Assembly: GCF_963169125.1 (NCBI RefSeq) | Contig: NC_084795.1 | Location: forward strand, 130,303,701-130,367,700 | Length of the DNA stretch: 64,000 nucleotides | Direction: 5' to 3' | Source of the DNA: Humulus lupulus | Lineage: Eukaryota; Streptophyta; Magnoliopsida; Rosales; Cannabaceae | Part shown: one piece after another, positions 22,282 to 36,100 of the stretch | How the letters are laid out: each line of letters begins with the position of its first letter | Position numbering within the stretch: the first letter of the stretch is position 1 | Notes under the pieces: model-generated | Told to the model about the DNA's origin: nothing | Database searches by the model: none | What the model saw: the letters and a program-made list of their open reading frames with translations, nothing else | Program-made: the position numbers and the translations under genes

Positions 22282-22733
22282 ACCTTTCCTCGGTAGCACT
22301 ACCCCAAGCTAATGGTCAAGTAGAAGTGGTAAATAAGACTATCAAAGACACTCTGAAGAAACGCCTTGAACAAGCCAAATGAGCCTGGCCAGAATTACTT
22401 TCGGAGGTCCTATGGTCACATCAGACGACGGCTCAAAAGGTGATAGGCCATACCCCGTTCTCTTTGGCATTTGGTCATGAAGTCATGTTGCCAGTTGAAC
22501 CCTCTCCCCCATTGCATAGACGAGATACATATGATCAAGGGAGGAACCGTCAACTAATAGAAGAGTCACTCGATTTAATCGAAGAAAGACGAGAAATGGC
22601 AAGTCTCAGAGTAGCAGCACATCAAAAAAAAGTTGCTAGATACTTCAACTCCAGACTGAAAGATCGAAAATTCCAAGTTGGGACTTAGTACTCAAGAGGG
22701 TGTTTCTAAACACTAAGCACACTGCTTCAGGGG
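22282..22733 (+). pseudogene. Tat1 integrase fragment, first piece
   Basis: Reads LPQANGQVEVVNKTIK (about 22300-22347), the C-terminal part of a gypsy integrase core including the catalytic Glu. The C-terminal region follows, with HTPFSLAFGHEVMLPVE and ARYFNSRLKDRKFQVG. It parallels 59990-60390 of Tat2. A TGA stop lies near 22380 and a frame change near 22690. It is cut at 22733 by copia C, and the same reading continues at 32687. Confidence 0.9.
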
Positions 22734-24599
22734 TGTTAGGAAACTTATACAGGATCTATATTTATTTTCATGTATATCTAACATTAAAAAAATTAATATG
22801 AGATAGCCTAAAACATGTTTCTAAAATTGAATTCAAAGAGAAATAATGAATACAATACTTACAGTATACGCAGCGGAATTAAAGAGTCATTCCTTCAGTT
22901 TCTCTAACTCTTGTATCCTCTCTATCGCAGAGTATTATCAAGAAACTGAACCAATCTTCTATTTTCTTCACAGTCTTCCAATGTATCCTTAGAATCATCT
23001 AGACTAGTATGGACAATTCTCAACACATGAGATAGATATAGAGAGAAGAATAGAAAATAACAAAGAGGCTTAGAAAATGACTTGTGTTTAGAGAGAATCT
23101 AAAACTATTAGAAAATCTGACTTGTGACTTATGACTTGACAAACTTATGTTTTGACTTCTCTCTCAACACTCATTTTATAGACTCAATTAGGCCATTTAA
23201 TTTAATTAAAAAGTCAATAAAATAATAGCCATTTTAAAGCCCTAGGTCGAAATTATCATGGGTTTTAGGCCCATGAAATTTCCCATTTGATTATAAGTCC
23301 ATTGGACGTAAAATCAAGGACTGTATTATTTTCTATTGATTTAAATAATTAAATAATCATTTAAATCATTTATCAAATTAATTATTTATAATTTGAACCT
23401 TGATTTAAACTTATTTATTAATTTAGATACCAATTTATCTTCATTAATAAATCTGCCCTAATTTCTCTTTTTTTTTCTCAAAATTACATAACTCTGTGAA
23501 ACTATCCAAAATTGACCTGGTCAACTTTGATAATTCTAATTGATAATTAAATCAATTAATTGAGACTACCTAGATGATTTTATCCAAGGTACAATGGGGA
23601 CCATGGGCCTATGAAATCAAGCTCCAATAAGTTATCATAAATCTAACAAATAAATTTTCTAACTTATTAATTACTCATGACTCCACTATAGACTCGGAAT
23701 TGCACTCTTGAATTCATAGAATGCTCTATAAAAAATATATATACGCTATTAATTATCCATTGTTACAACCATAATTGTGACTCAATCCTCTATAGACGGT
23801 CTACAATGAGATAGGACTAAAATACCGTTTTACCCATCATTGTATTGTATCCTTAGAACACTTAGATCCTTGTAAATGATATTTCAGTAAACTAATTTAA
23901 TTACTGAAATGAGATCTCTATCATTTAACACCTTGAACCAAACTAAAAGGAAACCATCGTTTCACTTCTTCATCAGAAGCTATAGATGTTCATATCTATG
24001 ATTAACACTCCCACTTAATTATACTACCGAGTTCCCAAGATGTAAGTATGGGCTAGTCCGTAGGGTAAGCTGGTAACGAACAAGTCAAAGAACTCAAATA
24101 ATACAATCAGTTAGAATACTAACCACTCAGAATTGAGATTGAATTGACATATGGTCAACTGTATGATACGACTAGAATAGATAATATCGACATGTTTACT
24201 TATCTTATCAACTGTCAATATCGGCCCAGTCCGATGTAACAAATACATCCAATCTTATCTACTTTTCTAATGTTCTGGAAAGAACATAACACTGTAATGT
24301 GTAAGTAGATCATATCGTAGATTGGCAAGTTAGTGTAAAGCATGTGCACTGACTAATCTTAGAACTAACTTATTTTGAACATATAATCATATTTATATTC
24401 CAATGTGATTACGTCACTATAAATAAGATTAGTTATATGCTCAGGATTCAATAGAAGTTTATATTATTTAAATAATCATGAAAATAAAACATGTGAGCAA
24501 AGTGATAGACCAAGTCAAAAAATGATTTCTATTCTTTTATTGATAATAAAATGAGATTACAAAAAATTTGGGTTTTAATTAGGGCATAAAACCCAAACA
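22734..24599 (-). repeat. 3' LTR of copia C
   Basis: On the minus strand it starts TGTTTGGG at 24599 and ends CCTAACA at 22734. It is highly similar to 30857-32681. One block of about 40 bp near 23630-23680 is present here and missing in the mate. Confidence 0.92.
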
Positions 24600-24619
24600 A
24601 ACTCCCATTTGCACTAATT

Positions 24620-27600
24620 GAAAGTAATGTCTTAATTCTACTAATCTCATTTCCTTGATATGCTTATCAAATGTAGCTTCTGGTAGTGTCTTTGTAAACG
24701 GATTCGCAAGATTGTCTTCAGTTGCAATCTTCATAACCTTCACATCTCCCCTGGCCACATATTCTCGAATAATGTGATACTTCCTTTCTATATGTTTACT
24801 CCTCTAGTGACTTCGAGGTTCTTTCGAGTTGGCTATCGCTCCTGTATTGTCACAAAACAACCCAAGCGGTTTATCCATTTCTGGAATTACACCAAGATCC
24901 GAATAGAACCTCTTTAGCCATACTATTTCCTTAGATGCTTCTGATGCGGCTATGTACTCAACCTCCATGGTGGAATCTGAGATTGCAGACTTCTTTACGC
25001 TTCTCCAAATCACAGCTCCACCCCCCAAGAGTAAACACCATTCTAGAAGTAGACTTCCTGTCATCGACATCAGTCTGAAAATATAAATCGTTCAGAACAC
25101 CACCCTTGTAGGCTAACATATAATCCCTAGTCCGTCTCAAATACTTCAGGTTATGCTTAACTGTTGTCTAATGTTCCGGTCCTGGGTTTGACTGTTAACT
25201 ACTCACTACTCCCACTGTATAGCAGATATCTGGTCTAGTACACAACATGGCATACATTAGACTTCCAACTGCAGATGCGTACGGAACTTTTCTCATTGCA
25301 TCTTCCTCTTCAGGAGTCTGGGGCGACTGCTTCTTTGAGAGATGAATTCCATGGCAGGACGGTAGATGCCCTTTCTTGGAATTTGTCATTGAGAAACGTT
25401 CAAGCACTTTATCTATGTAAGCTGTTTGAGATAGAGCTAAGAGTCTGTTCTTTCTATCCTTGATGATCTGGATACCTAGAGCATAACTTGCTTCACCCAA
25501 ATCCTTCATCTGGAATTGAGTGCTCAGCCAATTCTTCACATCTGATAATTTCTTAACATTGTATCCAGTGAGTAAGATATCATCTACATAAAGAACCAGG
25601 AATACCAATATTTGATTTGCCTTCAGTTGGTAAACACAGGGCTCATCAATATTTTGTTCAAAGCCATAGGTTTTATTATTTCATCAAACCTAAGATTCCA
25701 GGAACAAGAAGCTTGCTTAAGTCCATAAATGGACCTATTCTACTTGCAAACTTTTCCTTCTTGTCCAGCTACTTTAAATCCTTCTGGCTGATCCATATAA
25801 ATGACTTCGTCATGCTTTCCATTAAGAAAAGTTGTCTTGACGTCCATTTGCCAAATCTCATAGTCGAGAGCGGCTGCTATGGATAGGAGGATGCGAATGG
25901 ATTTGAGCATGGCTACCAGACTAAAAGTTTCCTCATAGTCCACGCCTTCTCTTTGGGTATAACCCTTTGCCACTAATCGAACTTTATAAGTCTCGATATT
26001 TCCATCAACACCTCATTTCTTCCTATAGATCCACTCGCACCCAATGGCCCTAAAGTCACTAGGTGCTTCCACAAGATCCCAGACAGAATTTGAGTACATG
26101 GACTCCATTTCGTGTTTCATGGCTTCGAGCCATAGTTCCTTTTCAGGGCTAGCCATTGCCTATTTGAAAGACAACGGATCATCATCACTAGTGTCACTAA
26201 CAACCATATTGGTTTCACCATCTAAACCATAGTGAACTGGGTTCCTAGAAACCCTCCCACTACGACGAGGCTCTGTGACTATTTGCTCAGGAACTGTGGT
26301 TGGACATTTAAATCGACTTGCATCGGTTGGATATGAAGAGTGGGAATTTCATCATCAACTCGCATTGATGATGATGGAACATTGGTTGGATTCAAATCTT
26401 TAACCATCTCCTCTAAAACTACTTTGCTGCGAGGTTTAAAGTTCTGGCATAGTCATTTTCCAGAAAAGTAGGATTCGTAGAAGTAAACACTTTCTTTTCT
26501 GAATGACTGTAGAAAATTCCACCCCGAGTACCTTTAGGATAGCCAACAAACATGAAACCTTCAGTTCTAGCTTTCCATCCTTTTTACTCTGGACGTGAGC
26601 AAGACACCCCCAGATTCTATAATGGCGTAAACTAGGTTCACGACCATTCTAGCGTTCTAAAGGTGTTTTGGGGATTGATTTAGACAGCACGACATTGAGA
26701 ATGTCGTTCGTGGTTTCAATTGCATGTCCCCAGAACGAAGTTGGTAGAATTGAGAAATTAAGCATGCATCTAACCATTTCCAATAAAGTTCTGTTCCGGC
26801 ATTCCACTACACCATTTTGTTGCGGAGTACCTGGGGTAGTAAGTTGTGATAATATCCCAAGTTCAGTTAAATGATCTTGGAACTGCATATCCAAATATTC
26901 TCCATCCCTATCAGATCACAAGATTTTTAACGTTTTACCTAATTGGTTCTAAGTCATTGCTAGGAATTCTTGAAACTTTGAAAATGTTTATGATTTCCTA
27001 TGCATTAGGTAAAGACATGAGTATCTAGAGTAATCGTCAATGAAAGTGACAAAATACTCAAAACCATCCCTAGCTTGTACATTCAAAGGTCCACAAACAT
27101 CTGAATGCACAAGACGAAGTGGTTCTTTGGCCCTATCACCCTTTGCAGAGAATGGACGATTGGTCAGTTTGCCTTCTAGACAAGATTCACAGATAGGTAA
27201 TTCACCTAAGGTGAGTTCCCTCAAAGGTCTATCCTTTGTAAGTCTTTGAATCCTATCATAGACAATGTGACCTAGTCTCAAGTGCCATAAATACGTCATA
27301 TTATCGTTATCGGTCTTTTGACGTTTATTGGTCCTAGGTTTAGCTACTTTGAATAAATCATTATTAAGAGCGAGGGGTCGTTAGGTCGCAGAATATAAAG
27401 CCCATTTTCCAAACATGCAATACACAATTGTGATCCATTGAAAGAAATAGATATATTAAAACTTGTGAAAGTCATAACAAATCGTTCTAATTGCAACATG
27501 GAAACTGAAAATAAATTTCTACTAAAATTCGGAATAAAAAAATACATCATTTAAAATTAAGTATTTATTTCCGAACTTCAGACGAACTATTCCTCTAGCT

Positions 27601-28355
27601 TGGACTGCGACGAACGCTCCGTTCCCAACTTTTTGCTTTAAGCCGCCTTCGTCCACTTCCTCTCACGATTCAAGAAGCTATAAAGAGTTGCAAACATGGT
27701 TAGTAGATCCAAAATCAATAATCCAAATGGATTTATCATTCTCTAAAACACATGTTTCTAAGATAAATGAACTATAATCATTACCTTTGTTTTTAGCTGC
27801 TAGAAACTTGGGGCAATCCTATTTTCAATGCTCCTTCTTTTTGCAGTGAAAACACTTACCTTTACCTTTCTTGTTTTTCTTGTTCTTCCCCTTAGGCGTC
27901 TGTGCACTTGGTTGTGCACTCGTCTTTGCGGCCTTTGCAGGCTTGGGGTTGTTGTTTTGTCCACCTTTCCTCTTGTTTCCAGCTTTCGAAGACGAAGCTA
28001 GGTTAGCTTCAGCCTTAGCTAGATCAGCAACAACATCAGTAGTCTTATTTTCTCCTCCTTTACTAGGTCCACCCATGATAGGCTCAAAAATTTGAAGCCC
28101 GTTCATGAGATGCGTCATACCATAGTTGAGTTGATCACGAACGTGCAGACACGGTGATATTCGAGCATTCATGGTGTCATCACGTATGTGTGGAGATGGT
28201 GCTATCCAAGCATTTATAGTGCCATCAAGAACGTACGGAGACAATGCTCGTTCTGGGGATTCCTAAATCATGACAAACTCAGATTTGTCACCAATCAACT
28301 CTATGTTGATATTCTGCTTCCAATTAAGGAAGTTTTCTCCAGTGAGTTTCTCCAT
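24620..28355 (-). pseudogene. Copia C gag-pol polyprotein remnant
   Basis: Gag starts near 28355 (MEKLTGENFLNW). Much of the gag core is missing and replaced by three diverged copies of a short segment of about 50 bp at 28100-28250. Then follow a basic zinc-knuckle region (CFHCKKKEH, then two stops), the protease site IWIIDFGSTNHVC (the catalytic triad altered), pre-integrase LWHLRLGHI (27290), integrase VHSDVCGP and NGVVECRNR (about 26810), RT with YTQREGVDYEETFS and an intact YVDDILL (about 25580), and RNase H ending near 24640. Several stops and frame changes separate these blocks, so it is dead. Confidence 0.9.
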
Positions 28356-30856
28356 CGAAAGTTGAGAAAGGATGGGAGTAGACACTACTTAACTTAAAAC
28401 TACAAATTACCAATAAAATAGAAATCAATCACATTTGCTCAATAAAATTTCTATTCACACATATTTCAAGAAATAGCACAACATATACCAAATATATGTA
28501 AGATATGAGAAAAAATACCAAAAACAATCATATCTCTATTTCTTTAGGTTTTTAACTAATCTATGATATCCTTGTCCCGGTTGGCGAGAGTCAAAAATAC
28601 CACTAGTTAAATAGAGTTGTAAACTCATTTAATAATGGACACCACTATTAACAACCTACTATTCAATCAAAATAAGAAAACAAAATCTCTTATTTTATGA
28701 GCTAGACCCACGGTTTCAATCATCACAGATTTAGTCCTAGTAGCCACCGTAGGGGAGAGTCTAGTAGAATTTGACCTATAATTATCTATCTTTCGAAATC
28801 TAACCTTGTCAAAATAACTAATGAACACCTTCCATAGGGGGACGAATCAAAGCGCCTCGAGGCCCCATTAAGCTATTGATTATGTTAAACCAACGGTGGA
28901 GATCGAATAAAATTCTTAACATAAGCTCATTATAAAATTAAAAATAGTATTTTTATTATTTATTTTTAGAAAATTAATGACTATGGTTTTCCCAAAAAAA
29001 ATTAAATAGAATAAAAATTTTAAAACCAAAGTCCTATAATTTCCTATTAATTCTAAAGTGTCACATTGAAACAAATTCAATTAATTTAGAATTAATTTGT
29101 TGCTAGTCAATATTTAGGTTTAACTAATATAATGAACCTATACAATTAAGTCCAACTCAGGTAAATGTGCCTTAACAATTGGGCTTATATGGAGGAGGGG
29201 TGGGTCCAGTACGTCGTTCCCACTACAAAGGCCCCCTATCTTCCATACAAGGTCCAAAAGACAAGAATTTAAACCTTCGTTTTATTTATTGTTATTAATT
29301 GATTAGGCCTACTATAGTCATGCAAAGCAAATGGGCCTTCACAAGTGGAATCACCCACAAGAGAGGAATTTAAACTTTACATTTTCTAATGGGCCCAAAT
29401 AAAACCTATCATTTTATGAATATTTTATTTGGCAAAATACTATATATCTAACAAACATATGTGCCACTATATGCATCTAAGCCCAATTACAAAAATATCA
29501 CATATAGTGCAAACACACATATTATAATTGGATGGGCCTAATCATGTTACTATATGAGCAATTCTATGAATTTATGCAAAAATACCACAATTTATTTCAT
29601 TTGCAAAAATACCACAATTAATTATCTAGAATGTTTCAAAAAATTCAAATTAATTAAATTTTTACAAGAATAAGTCAATTTAAATGAAATTTATCAACAA
29701 TTAACAATAGTTAATTGAAATTTCATTTATCAACAATCAACTTGGTTTTAGGTTAATTTGAAAAAAAATTAATTTAATTTAAAATAGGATTTATCAACAA
29801 TTAACCAAAGTTAATTTAAATCCCATTTATTAAAAAAATATTTTATTAATTGGTTGAAAAAAATGATATTTTTCAAAATTTAACCAATTTTAAATTTTAA
29901 AATCAATATCTTAACTATTTTCCAAAAATATCTTGTGTTGTTACAACTATTAGCTAATATTTTAACCATTTAAAAAAAATAAAATATAAATAGTTCTAAC
30001 AACCCCAAAATATCTCAAAACAGTTAAACAAATTCAAAGTTCCATAAAAATATCTAACTAACAATATTCAAATTTCAAATAATTTAAATATTAAAAACTA
30101 TAGAATAAAAAGATATTTATATTTTCAAATAAAGATTTGATAAAAATATCAAAAATTTAAAAGAAAATATATTAAATATCTAATATCTTAATTCTAATAT
30201 TTTAATATATAAAAAGATTCAAAATTAAGTTGTTAGTCTATTCTTAAATTTGAATTTGAATCTTTGTAGAAAATATCTAATTATTTAAATCTCAACGAAC
30301 AAAAATATATTATTATTAAAAAAACAATTTTAAATGATAAAACAAACAAAAAGAAATTTTTGGTTTTGATAATAAATAATGTATTTTCACAATTTTAATT
30401 TTCTTTATTTCTCAAAAAACAATTTTTTTTTTTAAAAATATGGTTGAATAGCACCCGTTTCGGGTACTGTTCACTCGAGTACATGGTGGCTGGGCTGCTG
30501 GTGGCGCGCGCACGGAGCATGCGGGTGGCACGCACGTGCGCGGGTGCTGGTGCACAGTGCGCGTGCGCAGGGGAGCCAGTGCAAAAAAAATTCAAAAAAA
30601 ATTTTTGAGCAATTTTTCAAAACAAAACAATTTTCTAATTAATTTTTAACATGTTTTACACAAAATAAAGCATATATAAAAATTAATAGCATAGAAAAGA
30701 CAACAAAATAACCTAAAAATTGCTAATAATCACATAAAATCAATATGTTTCATAAAACACATGAAAATCCATCCAATTATTCAAACATATCAAATAATCC
30801 AATTTTAAACATGTTCATGCATGAAAACAAATATTACCAAAAGCTCTGAGGCCAGT
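28356..30856 (-). other. Long leader of copia C
   Basis: 2.5 kb of AT-rich sequence between the 5' LTR and gag. I see no gene. A G/C-rich island at about 30450-30585, with GGCGCGCGCAC and CACGCACGTGCGCG runs, stands out sharply from its surroundings. Confidence 0.65.
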
Positions 30857-32681
30857 TGTTAGGAAACTTATACATGATCTTTATTTATTTTCATGTATAT
30901 CTAACATTAAACAAATTAATATGAGATAGCCTAAAATTTGGTTCTAAAATTGAATTCAAAGAGAAACAATGAATACAATACTTACAGTATACGCAGCGGA
31001 ATTAAAGAGTCCTTCCTTCAGTTTCTCTAACTCTTATATCCTCTCTGTCGCAGAGTATTATCAAGAAACTGAACTAATCTCTTATTTTCTTCAGTCTTCC
31101 AATGTATCCTTAGAATCACCTAGACTAGTGTGGGAAATTCTCAACACATGAGACAGATATAGAGAGAAGAAGAGAAAATAACAAAGAGGCTTAGAAAAGG
31201 ACTTGTGTTTAGAGAGAATCTAAAACTATCAGAAAATCTTACTTATGACTTTAGAAACTTATGTTTTGACTTCTCTCTAAGCACTCATTTTATAGACTCA
31301 ATTAGGTGATTTAATTTAATTAAAAAATCAATAAAATAATAGTCATTTTAAAGCCCTAGGTCGAAATTATCATGGGTTTTAGGCCCATGAAATTTCCCAT
31401 TTTATTATAAGTCCATTGGATTTAAAATCAAGGCCTGTATTATTTTCTATTGATTTAATTAATTAAATAATCATTTAAATCATTTATCAAATTAATTATT
31501 TATAATTTGAACCTTGATTTAAACTTATTTATTAATTTAGATACCAATTTATCTTAATTAATAAATCTGCCCTAATTTCTCTCTTTTTTTCTCAAAATTA
31601 CATAACTCTGTGAAACTATCCAAAATTGACCTGGTCAACTTTGATAATTCTAATTGATAATTAAATCAATTAATTGAGACTATCTAGATGATTTTATCTA
31701 AGGTACAATGGGGACCATAGGCCTATGAAATCAAGCTCCAATAAACTTGGAATTCCTTGTGACTCCACTATAAACTCGGAATTGCACTCTTGAATTCATA
31801 GAATGCTCTATAAAAAATATATATACGCTATTAATTATCCATTGTTACAACCATAATTGTGACTCAATCCTCTATAGACGGTCTACAATGTGATAGGACT
31901 AAAATACCGTTTTACCCATCATTGTATTGTATCCTTAGAACACTTAGATCCTTGTAAATGATATTTCAGTAAACTAATTTAATTACTGAAATGAGATCTC
32001 TATCATTTAACACCTTGAACCAAACTAAAAGGAAACCATCGTTTCACTTCTTCATCAGAAGCTATAGATGTTCATATCTATGATTAACACTCCCACTTAA
32101 TTATACTACCGAGTTCCCAAGATGTAAGTATGGGCTAGTCCGTAGGGTAAGCTGGTAACGAACAAGTCAAAGAACTCAAATAATACAATCAGTTAGAATA
32201 CTAACCACTCAGAATTGAGATTGAATTGACATATGGTCAACTGTATGATACGACTAGAATAGATAATATCGACATGTTTACTTATCTTATCAACTGTCAA
32301 TATCGGCCCAGTCCGATGTAACAAATACATCCAATCTTATCTACTTTTCTAATGTTCTGGAAAGAACATAACACTGTAATGTGTAAGTAGATCATATCGT
32401 AGATTGGCAAGTTAGTGTAAAGCATGTGCACTGACTAATCTTAGAACTAACTTATTTTGAACATATAATCATATTTATATTCCAATGTGATTACGTCACT
32501 ATAAATAAGATTAGTTATATGCTCAGGATTCAATAGAAGTTTATATTATTTAAATAATCATGAAAATAAAACATGTGAGCAAAGTGATAGACCAAGTCAA
32601 AAAATGATTTCTATTCTTTTATTGATAATAAAATGATATTACAAAAAATTTGGGTTTTAATTGAAGCATAAAACCCCAACA
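30857..32681 (-). repeat. 5' LTR of copia C
   Basis: 1825 bp with the same ends as 22734-24599. The minus-strand primer-binding site lies immediately below 30857. Confidence 0.92.
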
Positions 32682-32850
32682 AAGGGTACTAGGACCTAAT
32701 TGGGAAGGGCCATACCTTGTGGAGGAGGTGATCCCACCGAGGACATACAAGATAGCTCGACTGAATGGAGAACTAATAAAATCTATTGGAATGGCAAACA
32801 CCTCCGCCGGTACTATCAGTGAAGCTGTTCAACAGCGACACGAGTTTTAA
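32682..32850 (+). pseudogene. Tat1 integrase C-terminus, second piece
   Basis: It continues the integrase broken at 22733, with LGPNWEGPY and then YKIARLNGELIK, ending in TAA at 32848. Tat2 has the matching tail at 60440-60573. The first five bases are the copia C target-site duplicate. Confidence 0.88.
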
Positions 32851-32954
32851 TTTGCAAATGTATTATTTTCAATTATCTATGTAACAACCATTGTGCTTCA
32901 ATTGATGAATTTAATTTCTTAAGTTTCTCTAAATTCTTTAAATTGTGCTCAACA

Positions 32955-33123
32955 AGAGAGAGGTCCTACGACCTTGTTGCCAAATTAATGGATCATGTTC
33001 GATCGTGGTTCTTGAGAAGCCTATCGACCCATACGATCCAAAAGAGAGACAGGTCCTAGGACCTTGTTGTCAAATTATGGATCATGTTCGATCTAGGTAC
33101 TTGAGGAGCCTATCGACCCATAC
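32955..33123 (+). repeat. Tat1 90-bp tandem array, first part
   Basis: Units carry CCTATCGACCCATACGATC, a GACAGGTCCTAGGACC block and GGATCATGTTCGATC, with 89-90 bp spacing (TATCGACCC at 33022 and 33111). The array is interrupted by solo LTR D at CATAC and continues at 37153. Arrays in this 3' part of the element are typical of the Tat lineage. Confidence 0.9.
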
Positions 33124-36100
33124 TGTAATGCCCCAAAATCCCTAATGAGGTTTAATGGTCGGATTAGTAGGCTGGAAGGGCCATAATTGATTTATTATGT
33201 CATTAAACTATTATGTGTATGTTTATGTGAATTATATTATTATATGATGATAAATGCATGCATGTGGGTCCACATTTCATTATAGGGGCATTTTGGTAAT
33301 TTGGCCCGTTGAGGGCATATTTGTATACTTTTAGGCATGTTGGTGAACTATTGTTAAGGCCACATTATAATGTGGATTTGTTCGAACTATTCGGCGTGAG
33401 ACGATCTTTGAATACAAGTTATCGGTTTGGTCATAAATGGGTTGAATTCGGGGCTCAGGGTGAGTCTTGGGGTGATTTGATGATTAGAGCATTACCGGGA
33501 ATGAAAGGGTAATGGGATATGATTTTATTGGTATTTGAGAGTAACGAAAATTGTAGGGCATTAATTATGATTAACGAGATAAGCGAGAAAGGACAGTTTT
33601 GCCCTTGGGGGCTGTGAAGAGATGAATTAAACATGGGGGTATTTCGGTCATTTGAGCTAGGCTATATATAAGTTGAAGGCTATGGAAGGTTAGCCAAAAC
33701 AGAGCCTTGTCTTTCCTCCCTCACGATCACCATTTTTCCTTTTCTTTCCTTTGAATCTTGAAGCAAGTTTGGGGATTCAAACTTGGAGATTGAAGCTTGA
33801 GGTCTTAGGCTAGTGTTCAGCCATTGAAGAGGTTTCAATTCAAGCTTAAGGTAAGGTTTTAGTTCAAGTTTATGGTTCCTTGCTCTGTTTTTATGTTAGT
33901 TTTGTGATTGGAGTTTTGATCATTGAAATGGCAATTTGATGAAGTTTTGATTGGTTTAAGGCTTAGGTTTTGATGGTTAGATGGTCGATAAGTGTTGGGA
34001 ATTGTGCCCTGAAAGCATATGTAATAGACATTGTTTTATGAAATAAATAAATAAATTGAATTTGTTATGCATATATTTTATGGACTATATTATTCTGTGA
34101 TAATATTATGTAACTATCAAAAAAATTCCTAAGTTCATATATGTAATCTCAAACACGTATTGGTACGGGAGGATTGTGTTTGAGATAAATGAACTTGAAT
34201 AGTTCGCAGTAAAATAAAGTTATGGAATCTTTAGATTAATTACTGCAAGTACAGTCTACTAGTATTATGAATACATGTGATCTAGATCCGGATCACTAGT
34301 TTGGTAGGACACTTTGCTGGAGGTGATTTATATATTAGAGAATATATAGAACTGGACTAGATATGTTTATTAATACTTAGTTAAATACCGTTTCGAAGTA
34401 TTAATTAAATATATCAATTGATGATCATATACAAATAGATCTTAATCCTGAAGTTATTATGAACTCCTATTTATGTTATATGAGTTCTTTGATTCACTCG
34501 TTAGGGTTTGTCAGAATGATCAGGCTAAAAACTTTTGTTTTGGAAACTCATTAATGTAGATGGCTGGGGACATAGTATACAGATATTGAATCTATGCCTT
34601 CTCGTAAGAGATTAAATAATGGTTCTCTGAAGGGTTGACTTTTGGGACTGAAAGGTTATTGAGCTCAAATTCATAATTTAGTTATGAATTAACCTTAAAC
34701 AAGAGATAATTAAAAGGGTAAAACGGTAATTTTATTCTCGATTAATTATGAACTATTATTAGAGGGTCAATTTGTATGCAATGATTATATCAATGAATGC
34801 TTTATAATATAAAGTACTCAGTAAATGAAATGTCTATAATTACAAGAGTGCAGTCTCATATTTATAGTTGAATAATCATGAGATTATTTAATTAAAGAGT
34901 TTAATTAATAATCTCAACTTTATTGGGGCTTGGAATTATAGGTCCATAGGTCCCCATAGCGGCTCTATCAACACTATTCAAGGTAAGAGTTGATATGAAG
35001 GGAAAAATAGTTTAAAGACATATTTAAGAAGAAATTTGTTATTCAGGCCAAATATGCAATTATATGATAATAGTGATTAATTAATTAATTACAAATTAGT
35101 TGTATTTAACAAAATTAATTAATATTTAATTATTGTACAATTTTTTAAATTATATTAAATAATTAAATTAATTTTGAAATTTAATTAAATAATTAATTAA
35201 TTATAATTTTTGAAATCATAATGAATTAAATATTTATTTTCAAAAATATTGGATTTAATTAATTAGTAGAATTAATAAAATATCTTTATTTGAGTGGGCG
35301 ATAATAATCTGATAAGTTCAAATTGGATTTGAATTTAAAAGATTAATATTTATTCAAATAATTAATTTTGATAATTAGGTATGATTTCTATTCTTAACTT
35401 GCTTATGATTAATGTATGTATATTAATGGATCCGCATATTTAAAGGTAGTGTAAATATGCTACAAAAAATTTTGTTGTACACTGGGCCAACCCCACCACC
35501 TTTCCGCTGCGTATTAGGAAACTCGTTCCTAACAATAAGTTATGGTAATATTTGGTGGGTTTGCTTTGTGATTTTGGGAGTGTTTTAACAAGGTTTTGAA
35601 ATGAGTTCGAAGGGGCAAATAGGGGTTTTTGGCTGGGTTTCAGGTGGGGTCACGACTCTGTTCTAGAGCGCCGCGACCCAAGCCTGTTGAAGAGGAAGAG
35701 TGGAACTGAAGGGTCGTTGGGCCGCGGCATGGTGAAGGAGGGTCGCGGCTCGTGTTGGGGATGGATGTGTGGCCGCTTCTGGTTGAGGAGGTGGATCACG
35801 ACATGGTGATGTAAGGTCGTGGCCCTTAGTGGCATTTTGGCCAAAATTAAGTTTTTGGTTTGGGGAATCAAACCTTAGGCCTCAGGATCATTCCTACGAC
35901 CCGGTTTAGTAGGATTCGATGTCTCGGAGGCTAGGTTTTGGTCTGGGAACCTTTTGTGATTCATTTTATTGATGGAATCCTATAATTGGTTATGACCAGG
36001 TGACCGTCAAGGAACTTAAAGGTTGATCGTTCTCAAGGGTCGTTCTTTTACTAATTCTCGCTCGAACCAGAGGTAAGAAAACTGCACCCCATATGTGACA

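Larger units (their letters stand above)
22734..32681 (-). mobile_element. Ty1/copia element C, full length
   Basis: 9948 bp with LTRs of 1866 bp (3', low side) and 1825 bp (5', high side). Flanks are AGGGG (22729-22733) and AAGGG (32682-32686), a 5-bp TSD with one substitution. Removing the element and one TSD restores the Tat1 integrase frame. Next to the 5' LTR is TGGCCTCAGAGC on the minus strand (30844-30855), a two-base variant of the initiator-Met primer site TGGTATCAGAGC. The purine tract AAATGGGAGTTTG precedes the 3' LTR. LTR length and pol wording suggest the Angela/Tork side of copia, tentatively. Confidence 0.9.

Noticed and set aside
30395..30595. 66-codon minus-strand frame in the G/C-rich island of copia C
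   Set aside because: Low complexity (Ala/His/Arg), in an untranslated leader, with no similarity to gag.
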